From Rhizobium sp. SG_E_25_P2 (lineage in GTDB: Bacteria; Pseudomonadota; Alphaproteobacteria; Rhizobiales; Rhizobiaceae), in the NCBI RefSeq assembly GCF_029892285.1, contig NZ_JARXVM010000001.1:186001-250000 (forward strand): a DNA stretch of 64,000 nt. Direction: 5' to 3'. Below are positions 1-9,175 of the stretch, piece after piece (the stretch's first letter is position 1; the number at the start of each line of letters is the position of its first letter). The position numbers were made by a program, and so were the translations under genes. Under the pieces are notes generated by a model. It did not search any database and was not told where the DNA came from. It was given only the letters and a program-made list of their open reading frames with translations.

Positions 1-127
1 CGGCATCGAGATCGAAGGGGTAAAATCTGCGATGCAGTCTGCCCAGATCAAACTCGGCGCGACCAACGGCTTGCAGGCCGTGAGTATCGCTATTCGGTGC
101 GGTTACATCGGCATGGAGCGCCGCTGA
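1..127 (+). CDS. C-terminal fragment of a LuxR-type HTH regulator (cut by window edge)
   Basis: An open frame starting at base 2 runs off the left edge and stops at TGA 125-127, giving 41 residues. The fragment has the pattern of a GerE/LuxR recognition helix plus dimerisation helix: VKSAMQSAQIKLGATN followed by LQAVSIAIRCGYI. This matches the family form 'TVK..m..a..KLGA.nr.QAV..Ai..G.I'. Third-position GC is high, as in the neighbouring genes. The sensor domain lies outside the window, so the signal is unknown. Confidence 0.6.
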   Translation, partial: GIEIEGVKSAMQSAQIKLGATNGLQAVSIAIRCGYIGMERR

Positions 128-240
128 CCGCAGCGACTATCATCCTGTTGGCGCCGTGGGCGCCTTCCATTGTCGCATCCACTCCTCCGGACCGCGACAT
201 GTAAGTTCCGAAGGCGGCGGACCGCCCACGCGCCCATCAA

Positions 241-280
241 GAACCCGGCTCGCGCCTCCCGGCGGGCCGGGTTCTCATTT
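241..280. terminator. Shared bidirectional terminator hairpin
   Basis: Arms 241-249 and 266-274 (GAACCCGGC / GCCGGGTTC) form a perfect 9-bp stem. It lies between the end of the upstream plus-strand gene (127) and the end of the convergent fabI gene (312). A weak T-rich tail follows on the plus strand. Confidence 0.6.
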
Positions 281-311
281 TATGGACACGCCATCTGAAG
301 ATCGTGCGTTT

Positions 312-1130
312 TCAGGTGTCTTGATCAGCGCTGCGCAATTGTTCCAGCACTGGCATAGAGGTGATGTTGTAGCCAGAATCCACATAGTGGATTTCTCCGG
401 TCACGCCAGTCGAGAGATCGGAAAGCAGATAGAGCGCAGATCCCCCGATCTCGTCAATCGTCACCGTACGGCGCAACGGAGAGTGCTTCTGCTGCCAGCT
501 ATACATGGCGCGCGAATCCGAAATGCCGGCGCCTGCCAGCGTCCTGACCGGGCCTGCTGAAATCGCGTTCACCCTTATGCCGCGCGGGCCATAATCATTG
601 GCGAGATAGCGCACCGAGGCTTCGAGGCCCGCTTTGGCGACGCCCATCACGTTGTAGTTGGGCATGACGCGGGTGGAGCCGCCATAAGTGAGCGTCAGCA
701 TGGAGCCGCCGTCATTCATCATCTCTGCCGCCCGGCGGGCGATCTCCGTGAAGGAGAAGCAGGAGATGACCATGGTGCGCACGAAGTTTTCACGCGTCGT
801 GTTGGCGTAGAGGCCCTTGAGTTCCGACTTGTCGGAAAAGCCGATGGCGTGGACGATGAAGTCCAGCTTGCCCCAACGCTGCGCAAGCGCGTCGAACAAG
901 GCGTCCACTGAAGCGACGTTCTCGACATCGCATTCGAGCAGGAAGTCTGAGCCGATCTCGGCAGCAAGCGGACGGACGCGCTTGCCAAGCGCCTCTCCCT
1001 GGAAAGTGAAGGCTAGTTCAGCGCCTTGGGCGGCCAGCGCCTTGGAAATGCCCCAGGCGATGGAATGATTGTTGGCAACCCCCATGATGAGGCCGCGTTT
1101 CCCCTGCATGATCCCAGTCATCGAATTCAT
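312..1130 (-). CDS. fabI: Enoyl-[acyl-carrier-protein] reductase (NADH), FabI type
   Basis: A 272-aa short-chain dehydrogenase-like protein that performs the last reduction step of type II fatty-acid elongation in the cytosol. The N-terminal cofactor loop [12 protein letters not shown] is the FabI form of the Rossmann motif. The catalytic pair appears as Tyr159-x6-Lys166 (YNVMGVAK), with a second conserved Tyr at 149, which separates FabI from ordinary reductases. The start codon overlaps the fabB stop by 4 nt (ATGA-type coupling), so it is the distal gene of fabA-fabB-fabI. Confidence 0.95.
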   Translation of the reverse strand: MNSMTGIMQGKRGLIMGVANNHSIAWGISKALAAQGAELAFTFQGEALGKRVRPLAAEIGSDFLLECDVENVASVDALFDALAQRWGKLDFIVHAIGFSDKSELKGLYANTTRENFVRTMVISCFSFTEIARRAAEMMNDGGSMLTLTYGGSTRVMPNYNVMGVAKAGLEASVRYLANDYGPRGIRVNAISAGPVRTLAGAGISDSRAMYSWQQKHSPLRRTVTIDEIGGSALYLLSDLSTGVTGEIHYVDSGYNITSMPVLEQLRSADQDT

Positions 1131-2347
1131 CCGTCGAGGCGTTCAAAAACGAGCGTGGCGTTGGTGCCGCCGAAGCCGAAGGAATTCGACAGGACCGTAT
1201 CGATCTTGGCGTCATCGATGCGGCTGCGCACGATCGGCATGCCCTCGAATTCGGGGTCCAGCGTTTCGATATGGGCGCTTTCGCCGATGAAACGGTTCTG
1301 CATCATCAGGATGGAATAGATCGCTTCCTGCACGCCCGCCGCGCCGAGCGAATGGCCAGTCAGGGATTTCGTCGACTGGATATGCGGCGCGTCCGTTCCG
1401 AACACTTCGCGAATGGCGCCGATTTCCTTGCTGTCGCCCACCGGCGTCGAGGTGCCATGGGTGTTGATGTAGTCGACCTTGGACTTCACGGTCGACAGCG
1501 CCTGGCGCATGCAGCGGATGGCGCCCTCGCCCGACGGAGCCACCATGTCGTAACCGTCTGAGGTCGCGCCATAGCCGGTCAGTTCGCAATAGATCTTCGC
1601 GCCGCGCGCCTTGGCGTGTTCGAGTTCTTCGAGGATCAGCACGCCCGCGCCGCCGGCGATGACGAAGCCGTCGCGATTGGCGTCATAGGCGCGCGAAGCG
1701 GTTTCAGGCGTGTCGTTGAACTTCGACGACATGGCGCCCATGGCGTCAAACAGGTTGGACATCGACCAGTCCAGGTCTTCATGGCCGCCGGCGAACATCA
1801 CGTCCTGCTTGCCCCATTGAATCATCTCCGCAGCGTTGCCGATGCAATGCGCCGAGGTGGAGCAGGCCGAGGAGATGGAATAGTTCACGCCATGGATCTT
1901 GAACCAGGTCGCGAGCGTGGCGGACGCCGTCGAGGACATTGCCTTGGGCACAGCGAAGGGGCCGACGCGCTTCGGGCTGTTGTTCTGGCGGGTAATGTCG
2001 GCAGCTTCGACGATCTGTCGCGTCGAAGGGCCGCCAGAGCCCATGATGATGCCAGTGCGCTCATTGGTGATATCGCTCTCTTCCAGGCCGGAATCGGCGA
2101 TCGCCTGCAGCATGGCCACATGGTTCCACTGGCCGCCGGTCGACAGGAAGCGGGTGGCGCGGCGATCGATCATACCGGTCAGGTCGATCTTCGGAGCACC
2201 CCAAACCTGGCATTTGAAACCATGTTCGGCGAAGTCGGGCGCGTGAGTGATGCCGGACTTGGCGTTGCGCAGGGATTCGGTCACTTCCGCGGCGTTGCTG
2301 CCGATGGACGACACGATTCCCAGTCCTGTGACGACGACACGTCTCAT
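1127..2347 (-). CDS. fabB: 3-oxoacyl-[acyl-carrier-protein] synthase I, FabB
   Basis: A 406-aa condensing enzyme. The nucleophile is Cys162 in [10 protein letters not shown]. The two catalytic histidines lie in [11 protein letters not shown] and in TGHSLGAAG, the latter preceded by the conserved Lys of TKSLTGH. FabB elongates the cis-3-decenoyl intermediate made by FabA and is therefore required for unsaturated fatty acids. Its position between fabA and fabI, with a 4-nt overlap to fabI, supports FabB rather than FabF. Confidence 0.95.
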   Translation of the reverse strand: MRRVVVTGLGIVSSIGSNAAEVTESLRNAKSGITHAPDFAEHGFKCQVWGAPKIDLTGMIDRRATRFLSTGGQWNHVAMLQAIADSGLEESDITNERTGIIMGSGGPSTRQIVEAADITRQNNSPKRVGPFAVPKAMSSTASATLATWFKIHGVNYSISSACSTSAHCIGNAAEMIQWGKQDVMFAGGHEDLDWSMSNLFDAMGAMSSKFNDTPETASRAYDANRDGFVIAGGAGVLILEELEHAKARGAKIYCELTGYGATSDGYDMVAPSGEGAIRCMRQALSTVKSKVDYINTHGTSTPVGDSKEIGAIREVFGTDAPHIQSTKSLTGHSLGAAGVQEAIYSILMMQNRFIGESAHIETLDPEFEGMPIVRSRIDDAKIDTVLSNSFGFGGTNATLVFERLDG

Positions 2348-2396
2348 GATTTCAAACCTTCATCTATTGGTCATGGAGCCAGAGCGAGGAATTCGC

Positions 2397-2912
2397 TCAG
2401 GCCGCTTTTTCCTGGAACAGACCCACGCGCAGGTCGCTCGCCTTGTAGATCACTTCGCCATCGGCCTTCATCCAGCCATCGGCGATGCCGAGCACGAGAC
2501 GGCCGCGCATCACGCGCTTGAAGTCAATGCCGTATTCCACCAGCTTGGTCTTCGGCGTCACCATGCCGGTAAACTTCACTTCGCCGGTGGAAATGGCGCG
2601 GCCCTTGCCGGGTTCGCCAAGCCAACCCAGGAAAAAACCGGTCAACTGCCACATGGCGTCAAGACCCAGGCAGCCCGGCATCACCGGATCGCCTTCGAAA
2701 TGGCAGGGGAAAAACCACAGATCCGGCGTGATGTCGAATTCGGCGCGGATCAGGCCCTTATCGTTGGGGCCCCCGGTTTCGGAAATCTCAGTGATGCGAT
2801 GAAACATCAACATCGGCGGCAGCGGCAATTGCGCATTACCAGGCCCGAACATCTCACCATGCGAGCAGGTGAGGATTTCCTCGTAGGTGTAGCTTGATTT
2901 TTGAACGGCCAT
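2397..2912 (-). CDS. fabA: 3-hydroxydecanoyl-[acyl-carrier-protein] dehydratase/isomerase FabA
   Basis: A 171-aa hot-dog-fold enzyme, the usual FabA length. It dehydrates 3-hydroxydecanoyl-ACP and isomerises the product, the branch point to unsaturated fatty acids. Catalytic His71 is in [13 protein letters not shown] and Asp85 in CLGLDAMWQ. It is first in the minus-strand fabA-fabB-fabI operon, 49 nt before fabB. It is divergent from irr, with which it shares a 230-bp intergenic region. Confidence 0.95.
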   Translation of the reverse strand: MAVQKSSYTYEEILTCSHGEMFGPGNAQLPLPPMLMFHRITEISETGGPNDKGLIRAEFDITPDLWFFPCHFEGDPVMPGCLGLDAMWQLTGFFLGWLGEPGKGRAISTGEVKFTGMVTPKTKLVEYGIDFKRVMRGRLVLGIADGWMKADGEVIYKASDLRVGLFQEKAA

Positions 2913-3105
2913 TTAAGGCTATCCCCCCTTTGCAATTCCAAGTCTTCACCGCCAGGACACGGGCGCCCTGGCTGATCTTGCTGCCGCCAATATAGGAAGA
3001 GAGGACAAAAAGCCAACCCAAAACACTGCTTTCCCGGGTGGACCAAGGGCTCTAGCGCCCGAATCCTGTTGAAAGCGATGCGGCGAGAGGCTATATCGTT
3101 GACCA

Positions 3106-3118
3106 AATTAGTCTAATT
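3106..3118. promoter_or_regulatory. AT-rich palindrome in the irr upstream region (candidate Irr/Fur box)
   Basis: AATTAGTCTAATT is an inverted repeat that is perfect apart from its central base. It sits 25 bp ahead of the irr start inside otherwise GC-rich DNA. Fur-family regulators bind palindromes of this sort and often regulate their own genes. Assignment to Irr rests on position and symmetry only. Confidence 0.4.
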
Positions 3119-3142
3119 ATAGGCGGCGCGGAGCAAGCGTTG

Positions 3143-3565
3143 ATGGTCATGGAAGCAAAGACGACGTCGGAAGCGAAACTGCGGGAAGCGGGGCTCAGGC
3201 CGACGCGGCAACGCGTTGCGCTGGCCTCGCTGCTCTATGCCAAGGGCGATCGGCACCTGACCGTCGAGGAACTTCATGAAGAAGCGCTGGACGCCGGCAT
3301 CAACGTGTCTCTTGCCACCGTCTACAATACGCTGCACCAATTTACCGAAGCCCGCATGATCCGCGTGCTGGCGGTGGAAGGCAGCCGTACATATTTCGAC
3401 ACAAACATCTCCGATCACCACCACTTCTTCGTGGAAGGGCGCAACGAGGTGCTCGACATTCCACAAAACAACATTTCCATCCATAATCTTCCCGCACCGC
3501 CGGAAGGCATGGAAATCTCTCATGTCGACGTGGTGATTCGTCTCCGCGAGAAGACTCAAGGCTGA
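3143..3565 (+). CDS. irr: Iron response regulator Irr (Fur family)
   Basis: A 140-aa winged-helix regulator. Rhizobial Irr accumulates when iron or heme is scarce and controls heme synthesis and iron uptake. The DNA-binding half contains GLRPTRQRVALASLL and the recognition segment SLATVYNTLHQF. The triple histidine HHH at 92-94 (SDHHHFF) is the Irr-type heme/metal site. I chose ATG 3143 over the upstream in-frame TTG because a GGAG at 3130-3133 is well spaced for it. The fab-irr arrangement is common in Hyphomicrobiales. Confidence 0.9.
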   Translation: MVMEAKTTSEAKLREAGLRPTRQRVALASLLYAKGDRHLTVEELHEEALDAGINVSLATVYNTLHQFTEARMIRVLAVEGSRTYFDTNISDHHHFFVEGRNEVLDIPQNNISIHNLPAPPEGMEISHVDVVIRLREKTQG

Positions 3566-3588
3566 TCTTGCGACGTGTTGAGATTTCG

Positions 3589-3616
3589 AAGCCGCCGTTT
3601 TCGGCGGCTTTGTTGT
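3589..3616 (+). terminator. Rho-independent terminator of irr
   Basis: A 9-bp stem (3589-3597 with 3602-3610) closes a TTTT loop and is followed by a T-rich run. It lies just after the irr stop and before the convergent TRIC gene. Confidence 0.85.
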
Positions 3617-3619
3617 TTT

Positions 3620-4255
3620 TTACAGTATGTCATTGGGGTTGCGGCCCGGCCGCGCCTTGTAGACCGGGAACGTCCAACCAAAGATCAAGGCGCCGCCGCG
3701 AATGACCAGACAGGTCGCCATCGCTGCGGCGAAGCAACCGAGTTGCGTCATGCCCAGCGCCGATGCTCCGGTAAACACCGCCGCTCCCGCCAGAGCCGCA
3801 GAAACGTAAATTTCCGGACGCAGAAGCACGGAGGGCTCGCCGGCGACGATGTCGCGCAGCACGCCGCCGAACGCGGCGGTCAGCATGCCCGTGACGATGG
3901 CGACGACAGGGGAGCCGGTGGCCGCCAGACCCTTTGCGGCGCCGAGCGCGGCATAGGCCGACAGCCCGACGGCATCAAGCCAGAGCAGCAGCTTGTAGCG
4001 GCTCTCCAGGAGATGCGCGGTGAAATAGACCAAAACACCCGAGCCGAGGCAGACCAGCATATAATTGGGATTTCGCACCCAGAAGACCGGCAACTGCCCA
4101 AGAATGACGTCGCGGAACGTGCCGCCGCCGATGCCGGTAATTGCCGCCAGGAACATGAAGCCGACGATATCGAGCTGTTTGCGGCTGGCCGACAGAGCGC
4201 CTGTCGCGGCAAAAAGCGCGATTGCGAGGTAATCAAGAAATTCAAGAATCGACAT
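3620..4255 (-). CDS. TRIC-type cation channel family membrane protein (YadS/UPF0126)
   Basis: A 211-aa inner-membrane protein with about seven hydrophobic helices. It carries the duplicated family motif: GIGGGTFRDVILG in the first half and FGGVLRDIVAGE in the second, the internal two-fold repeat of prokaryotic TRIC (trimeric intracellular cation) channels. Family members conduct monovalent cations such as K+; the physiological role here is unknown. It stands alone, convergent with irr. Confidence 0.85.
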   Translation of the reverse strand: MSILEFLDYLAIALFAATGALSASRKQLDIVGFMFLAAITGIGGGTFRDVILGQLPVFWVRNPNYMLVCLGSGVLVYFTAHLLESRYKLLLWLDAVGLSAYAALGAAKGLAATGSPVVAIVTGMLTAAFGGVLRDIVAGEPSVLLRPEIYVSAALAGAAVFTGASALGMTQLGCFAAAMATCLVIRGGALIFGWTFPVYKARPGRNPNDIL

Positions 4256-4360
4256 CGCTGGCCCCCCTCACGCCATCAGGCGCTTCTCTTGCGCGATGTC
4301 AATTGCTTCGCGCAAGGCCGATGTTATCTGATAGAGCCACCCAATCGAGGAGGTTCAACA

Positions 4361-4843
4361 ATGGCGAGAACGAGAATTTTGTGCCTTGCACAGCGTCTGG
4401 CCTTTGTCGCGGCCATGCTGCTCGCGCCTTTGACAGCCTTTGCCGACGAGGCGGACGCCGTGCGCGAGCGAGAGCGCCAGGACTACGCCATGTCGTGTCA
4501 AGACGTAAAGTTCATGCCGGAGGCGATCTGGACCGGCGATGTCAACAAGGATGGACTAACGGACGCGATCGTCCAATCCGCTTCGGTCGCCTGCGACAAC
4601 AGTTTCGGCGTCGACTGCACCGCACTTGGCTGCCCCATCAGGATCTATATCCAGACCGACGATGGGCGGATGGCCTATATCGGCCAGGTGCGGGGCTTCG
4701 GCTATGAGATCAGCTATCGCTACGGCATCCGCATTCTCGAATTCCGCATCGCCGGCAATCGCTGCCAAAAGGTCAACGCAGCGAAATGCGTCATGGTGGT
4801 GCGCGTCGACGGCCGCAAGCTCGTAACTTTGTCGACCGAATAA
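4361..4843 (+). CDS. Secreted protein of unknown function
   Basis: A 160-aa protein. An N-terminal signal peptide of about 30 residues (MARTR, a hydrophobic stretch, then a cut near AFADEAD) sends it to the periplasm. The mature part has several cysteines that could form disulfides. It also has an FG-GAP/EF-like acidic loop, GDVNKDGLTDAIV, which often binds calcium. The start is supported by GAGGAGG at 4347-4353. A longer frame opens upstream but lacks a ribosome site. I do not recognise a named family. Confidence 0.65.
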   Translation: MARTRILCLAQRLAFVAAMLLAPLTAFADEADAVRERERQDYAMSCQDVKFMPEAIWTGDVNKDGLTDAIVQSASVACDNSFGVDCTALGCPIRIYIQTDDGRMAYIGQVRGFGYEISYRYGIRILEFRIAGNRCQKVNAAKCVMVVRVDGRKLVTLSTE

Positions 4844-4981
4844 TTCATCCCCTGCATGAGGGTGCTGCTCCCCTCGGGGGATGAGACCACCCGCCCTGTT
4901 TGTCGAGGACATCAGGAGAACAGCCGGCTCATCCATGGGATGTATAGGGGCTGACTTTCCGCCTGCTATCCTCCGCAGACC

Positions 4982-5767
4982 CTATGCCTTTTGAAGACGC
5001 GGGCTTGAACCGGCCAGCGTCGCCCTGAGGATTGCAAGCCATTCCCGAAGCGCGGTCGAGGTCAATTGCGCGTTCAAGGTCGGCTGGGTGAAATCAAGAC
5101 GCAGCCTGACCCCGCCGCTGGCGCGGTAATCGCTAGGCCAGGGCGTCACCGTCACGCCTTGCGCCGAAAACAGCGAGACGGCGCGCGGCATATGATAGGC
5201 CGAGGTGATCAGCAGACAGTTCGACAAGCCCTCGCGTTCGAGCACTGTCTTGGTCAAGGCGACGTTTTCGGCCGTATTGCGGGACGCCTCCTCGCGCAAG
5301 AGCCTATCTGGATCAACCCCCATGGCGGAAAAGAAAGCGGGGGCGAGTTCGGCGTCGCCCGCATAATCGCCGGAGAAGGAGCCGTCGCCGCCCGATACCA
5401 GGATCTTCGCCTCGGGCCGCAACCGCGCGATGCGCGCCGCTTCGATGAAGCGATCGGCCGACTGGTTCATTTCCATACCGCCGCGGCCGGCGGTGACTTC
5501 GAGATCAAACGCGCCGCCCAGAACGATCATGCAGGCGAGCGGTTGCGGCAGATCCGGCCGTGGATAGACCGCCTCGAGACGTTGGAGCGCCCAGGCGCCC
5601 GTCGATGTGAACAGCGTGACGAACATGATGCCCGCTGCAATGGACGTGAGCGCCAGGGCCAGCCAGCGCCGCCCGAAAGCCATGGCGGCGATAGCAGCGA
5701 GCTTGAAGAGAAAGGCGAGTGACAGGGGCTGAACGACGAGCCAGAGGATCTTTCCCACAAAAAACAT
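4982..5767 (-). CDS. YdcF/ElyC-like DUF218 protein
   Basis: A 261-aa protein with two N-terminal membrane helices (residues about 8-30 and 36-58) and a DUF218 domain. Signature segments are MIVLGGA, ILVSGGDGSFS, EEASRNTAENV and LLITSAYHMPRA. The E. coli relative ElyC affects envelope/peptidoglycan metabolism, and YdcF binds S-adenosylmethionine; neither activity can be inferred here. It follows the TMEM43-like gene with a 20-nt gap on the same strand, so the two may be co-transcribed. Confidence 0.8.
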   Translation of the reverse strand: MFFVGKILWLVVQPLSLAFLFKLAAIAAMAFGRRWLALALTSIAAGIMFVTLFTSTGAWALQRLEAVYPRPDLPQPLACMIVLGGAFDLEVTAGRGGMEMNQSADRFIEAARIARLRPEAKILVSGGDGSFSGDYAGDAELAPAFFSAMGVDPDRLLREEASRNTAENVALTKTVLEREGLSNCLLITSAYHMPRAVSLFSAQGVTVTPWPSDYRASGGVRLRLDFTQPTLNAQLTSTALREWLAILRATLAGSSPRLQKA

Positions 5768-5787
5768 CCTGCCACCATTTCATCGCC

Positions 5788-6963
5788 TCAGGCGCGGCCG
5801 AAACTCTCCTGAGCCGGGGCCGCCGATTTCCGCCGGAGATAGCCAATGCCGAAGGCGAGCGCAACGCCGCCGCCGATAATGGCGAGGGCCAGAAGCGGCC
5901 TATAGGCGAACCAGCCGATGGCGATGACCGTCGGACCTATGATCAGGGTCAAGATCAGCGCGATGAGGCCAGTTCCGAAACCGATGATCGATCCGACAAA
6001 AGGCAGGAGATCGGCAATGATGCTGAACAGGCCGAACAGCAGGTTGAAGCCGATCAAGAGGCCGATCATGCCCGCCGCCCGGATGATCCAGGTGATGACG
6101 GTGTTTTCGGTCTGCGCATGGTCGAACATCGCCGTCGCATCCTGGCGACCGGCTTCGCTCAGGAAGATCTCGCGGCCGTTGGAGGTGGTGTACGGCTGAA
6201 TCGTGTCGCCATCCTGCCGTCCGACGAAACTCGCTTCCTTGAGATCGATGCGCTCGAAGGTCACGCGCATGTCGCCGACCTGCGGCGAGGTGGCGGAGTA
6301 GCCAATATAGAGGCCGCCCTGATTGAGTTTGGCGGGGCTGCTGGTGGCGATATTGGCGCCGATGCGCTCCGCATCCTCAGCCGTGAGCGCGATTTTCGAA
6401 CTATCGCCGAGGTCGGCCGCCTCATCGCCGGTGATGCGGAAGGCGCCGAGATCAGCCTGATCGACGACGGAGCGTGCGCCTTCAACCGCAAAGGCTGGAT
6501 TGTCATGACCCTGCTGCTTGAAATCCGACGAGTCGACCGGCGACGCCTTCCACTCTTTCTCGTAGGAATAGGTCGTCGTGGTGGTCTCGCTGCCGCCGAC
6601 ATTCTTTTCGGACTTGGATTCGGATTTTTCCACCCACTGATACATCTCGACCTGGCGGACAACGCCAACGGCGCCCGGCGCGGCAACGCCGAAATCGGGA
6701 TCCGAGACATCGGATTGCACCGAGATCGGTCCGGAGACATGAACGAGTTTCCCGTCATTGGCGGTATCGACGCTACTGGCGTCGACTGAGACAACCAGCC
6801 CCGCGCCCTCGACCAGCGCCCGATAGGTGTTGATCGCCCTGCCCTCATTTGTGAACAGGAAGTATATCGCGGCCAGAATGACGACAATGCCGATCAGGGT
6901 TCCAATCACGCCATTCTTGAGGCGCGTGAACCACGACGTGGTGGTGGTTTCCGTATAACTCAT
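5788..6963 (-). CDS. TMEM43 (LUMA) family membrane protein
   Basis: A 391-aa protein with one N-terminal membrane helix (about 15-38), a large soluble region of about 230 residues, and three to four helices at the C-terminus. This topology and the segment LVHVSGPISV match the TMEM43 family, known from the eukaryotic nuclear envelope and from many bacteria. The bacterial function is not established. It is divergently transcribed from a large membrane protein starting at 7162, suggesting a shared control region. Confidence 0.75.
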   Translation of the reverse strand: MSYTETTTTSWFTRLKNGVIGTLIGIVVILAAIYFLFTNEGRAINTYRALVEGAGLVVSVDASSVDTANDGKLVHVSGPISVQSDVSDPDFGVAAPGAVGVVRQVEMYQWVEKSESKSEKNVGGSETTTTTYSYEKEWKASPVDSSDFKQQGHDNPAFAVEGARSVVDQADLGAFRITGDEAADLGDSSKIALTAEDAERIGANIATSSPAKLNQGGLYIGYSATSPQVGDMRVTFERIDLKEASFVGRQDGDTIQPYTTSNGREIFLSEAGRQDATAMFDHAQTENTVITWIIRAAGMIGLLIGFNLLFGLFSIIADLLPFVGSIIGFGTGLIALILTLIIGPTVIAIGWFAYRPLLALAIIGGGVALAFGIGYLRRKSAAPAQESFGRA

Positions 6964-7161
6964 GACTTTCCCCTTTTTGGAACCGCCGCTTGGACCATTT
7001 CAATGGCTTCCGACGAGAACGGGCGTCGTGCCCCGATTATTCAGGCTTGCGCGAAGCTTGCGGCTTTTCCTGACCACAAGCGAAGTTTCGCCGAATTCTA
7101 TTGCAAAACACCAAAAGAGTTTCAAATAGCGATTCACTTTCTTTTTTGGGGGCATCGAGAA

Positions 7162-9156
7162 ATGAACGCGCAAATCGACCGAGGGGTCGCCGTCATCAAC
7201 GGCTTCTTCGCCCGCTGGCATGGCGTCCTTTATGCCGTCTCGGCCTTTTTTCTGGGAATTTTCCTGAGCTGGCGGATTCTATCGCTGGCCACACCGTTGG
7301 GCGGCATTGAAATCGCCTTCCTGGTCGCCTGCCTGGCGGGGCTCGCGATTGGCCTTTGGATGCGCGGCGGAGAAATGCGATTCCTGTCGGTGCTGGCGAC
7401 GATCGCCGTTTATGCCGGCGGCTTCGCACTGGCGGTCGCCATCTGGCGCACCCTTCAGGACGATCCGCAAGCGATCGAGGAATGGCAAGTCTGGCTGATT
7501 TTCACCGCGATCTTCATCTGCTGCTATTATGTGGCGATGACATGGTTCCGACCATCGCGGCGGCTGGACGCGATGACGCCGGAGGAGCGCGAGGAATATC
7601 TCGCCGTCCGCCGCGAAGAGACACGCCGCAAGGCGGAACTTCGTAGTTTGCCGTCGCAGGGCTGGTACCAGATCGCCTCCTTCGTCACCGGCGCCGCAAT
7701 GATCGGCTCCTTCGCCACCACAGCTATCGGCTTCTATCACGAAATCGTCGATCCGCTCGATCCGCCGCTGGTGCAATATGGTATCCCGGTGGGCCTGTCG
7801 GCGCTTGCGGCGCTGATCATCTGGGCGGGATGGAACTTCGTCTTCCTGCGCATCCGGCTCGCCTCCAACATGGTCTCGCGCCTGTTCGGCTTCACTGTCG
7901 GCCTGATCGTGCTGGTGCCGCTGACGCTCGCCATCCATACCGTGTTCGGCATCATCGGCGTCGGCGGCGCAGAAGGCGTGCGCGCCCATAATCTCTGGTA
8001 TGCCGATGTGCTCGACGCCTATGAGCGGCGCGTCGACGGCGAACGCGCCATCGAGGCCAACCGGCTGGCGGGCGCTCTGCAATATATGTCGAACCAGCTT
8101 CAGGCGGCTGCGCTCAACGAAGAGCGCACCGGACAGGGCTGCGGCGCAGGCAAGGGCTCCCTCTGGACCTTCTACACCGATTCCGCCTCGCGCACCCAGA
8201 CGATCGTCGACATCGTCACCACGCGCAAGAACGCCAATCAGGACATCAAGGCCAAGATCGAGGATCTGCGCGCCCGTATTCGCCGCCCGGAGGCCAAGAT
8301 CGAGGTCATCCAGCCCGAACTCGCCGCCCAGGCCGACCAGATCCGCAAGCAGATCATGGAGACCGACAATTCCTCGGCTATCCCGAGTGTCCGCACCTTC
8401 ATCACGGAAACCCGCGCGACGGTGAATTCCGACGCCTTCTTCTCCGGCTGGTCGGCCTGCACGCTGGCCAAGAAAGACGTTATTCTCGCCCAGATCAACA
8501 CGCTGATCGATTCCGTCGAGGAATCGATGCGCAGCGCTGAAAACGAAATCCGGGCGAAGAAAAACAGTTCCGAGTTCCGGATTCCGCCCGAGAATCGTAT
8601 CGAGACCATTCCCTTCATCGACCGCTATTTCCATGGCGATCGCGGTCAGGCGATCCAGACTCCGGAGCAGGCGGCGGGCGACGTGCCGGTCTTCGTGCCG
8701 ATGCGTCCCTTCTGGTCGGTGGTCTCCTATGCCGGCAGCCTGATGGGCTATATCGCACTGCAGCTGGCGCTCGACTTCTCGCCGGCGGTGTTGGGTCTCC
8801 TGTTCGCGCTGCTCGCGCCCTTCCCGCGCGCCCGCACGCGGCTCGGCAGGCTTTGGGAGAACTATTGGACGAAAAAAATGGAGCGCTGGGCCCCGCTAGA
8901 GGACGAACCAGCGCCGGCAGCGCCCCGGAAACCGGTGGCGCCGGAGCCGGTTGCGAAGACAGACGCTGTCGAGACTGAGACTGAAGCGGCGCCCGAAACG
9001 CCAGCGCCCGCTCCTTCACCTTCGTCGCAGCCGGCTCCCGAGCCCGAACCCGCGCCTGCATCGGCCCAACGTCGCGAACCCTCTTTCGATACAGAAGAGC
9101 CGCCAGCGGCTGACACCATAGAGGGCCGTGAACGCCCCGACGACATCCGGCCATGA
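7162..9156 (+). CDS. Large polytopic membrane protein with periplasmic coiled-coil, unknown function
   Basis: A 664-aa protein not assigned to a named family. About seven hydrophobic helices fill the first 300 residues. A soluble stretch of roughly 250 residues follows, containing a charged helical part (KIEDLRARIRRPEAKIEVIQ). Two more helices then precede a C-terminal tail of about 90 residues rich in Pro, Ala and Glu. The start at 7162 is preceded by GGGGG (7148-7152); a longer frame opens at 7003 without such support. It is head-to-head with the TMEM43 homologue. Confidence 0.7.
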   Translation: MNAQIDRGVAVINGFFARWHGVLYAVSAFFLGIFLSWRILSLATPLGGIEIAFLVACLAGLAIGLWMRGGEMRFLSVLATIAVYAGGFALAVAIWRTLQDDPQAIEEWQVWLIFTAIFICCYYVAMTWFRPSRRLDAMTPEEREEYLAVRREETRRKAELRSLPSQGWYQIASFVTGAAMIGSFATTAIGFYHEIVDPLDPPLVQYGIPVGLSALAALIIWAGWNFVFLRIRLASNMVSRLFGFTVGLIVLVPLTLAIHTVFGIIGVGGAEGVRAHNLWYADVLDAYERRVDGERAIEANRLAGALQYMSNQLQAAALNEERTGQGCGAGKGSLWTFYTDSASRTQTIVDIVTTRKNANQDIKAKIEDLRARIRRPEAKIEVIQPELAAQADQIRKQIMETDNSSAIPSVRTFITETRATVNSDAFFSGWSACTLAKKDVILAQINTLIDSVEESMRSAENEIRAKKNSSEFRIPPENRIETIPFIDRYFHGDRGQAIQTPEQAAGDVPVFVPMRPFWSVVSYAGSLMGYIALQLALDFSPAVLGLLFALLAPFPRARTRLGRLWENYWTKKMERWAPLEDEPAPAAPRKPVAPEPVAKTDAVETETEAAPETPAPAPSPSSQPAPEPEPAPASAQRREPSFDTEEPPAADTIEGRERPDDIRP

Positions 9157-9175
9157 AGCATCAAACCAAGGGCGC

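Noticed and set aside
3575-4360. Long upstream extension of the secreted protein gene starting at 4361
   Set aside because: The extension lies opposite the TRIC gene, reads as Arg/Gln-rich shadow sequence, and would bury the clear signal peptide that starts at 4361.
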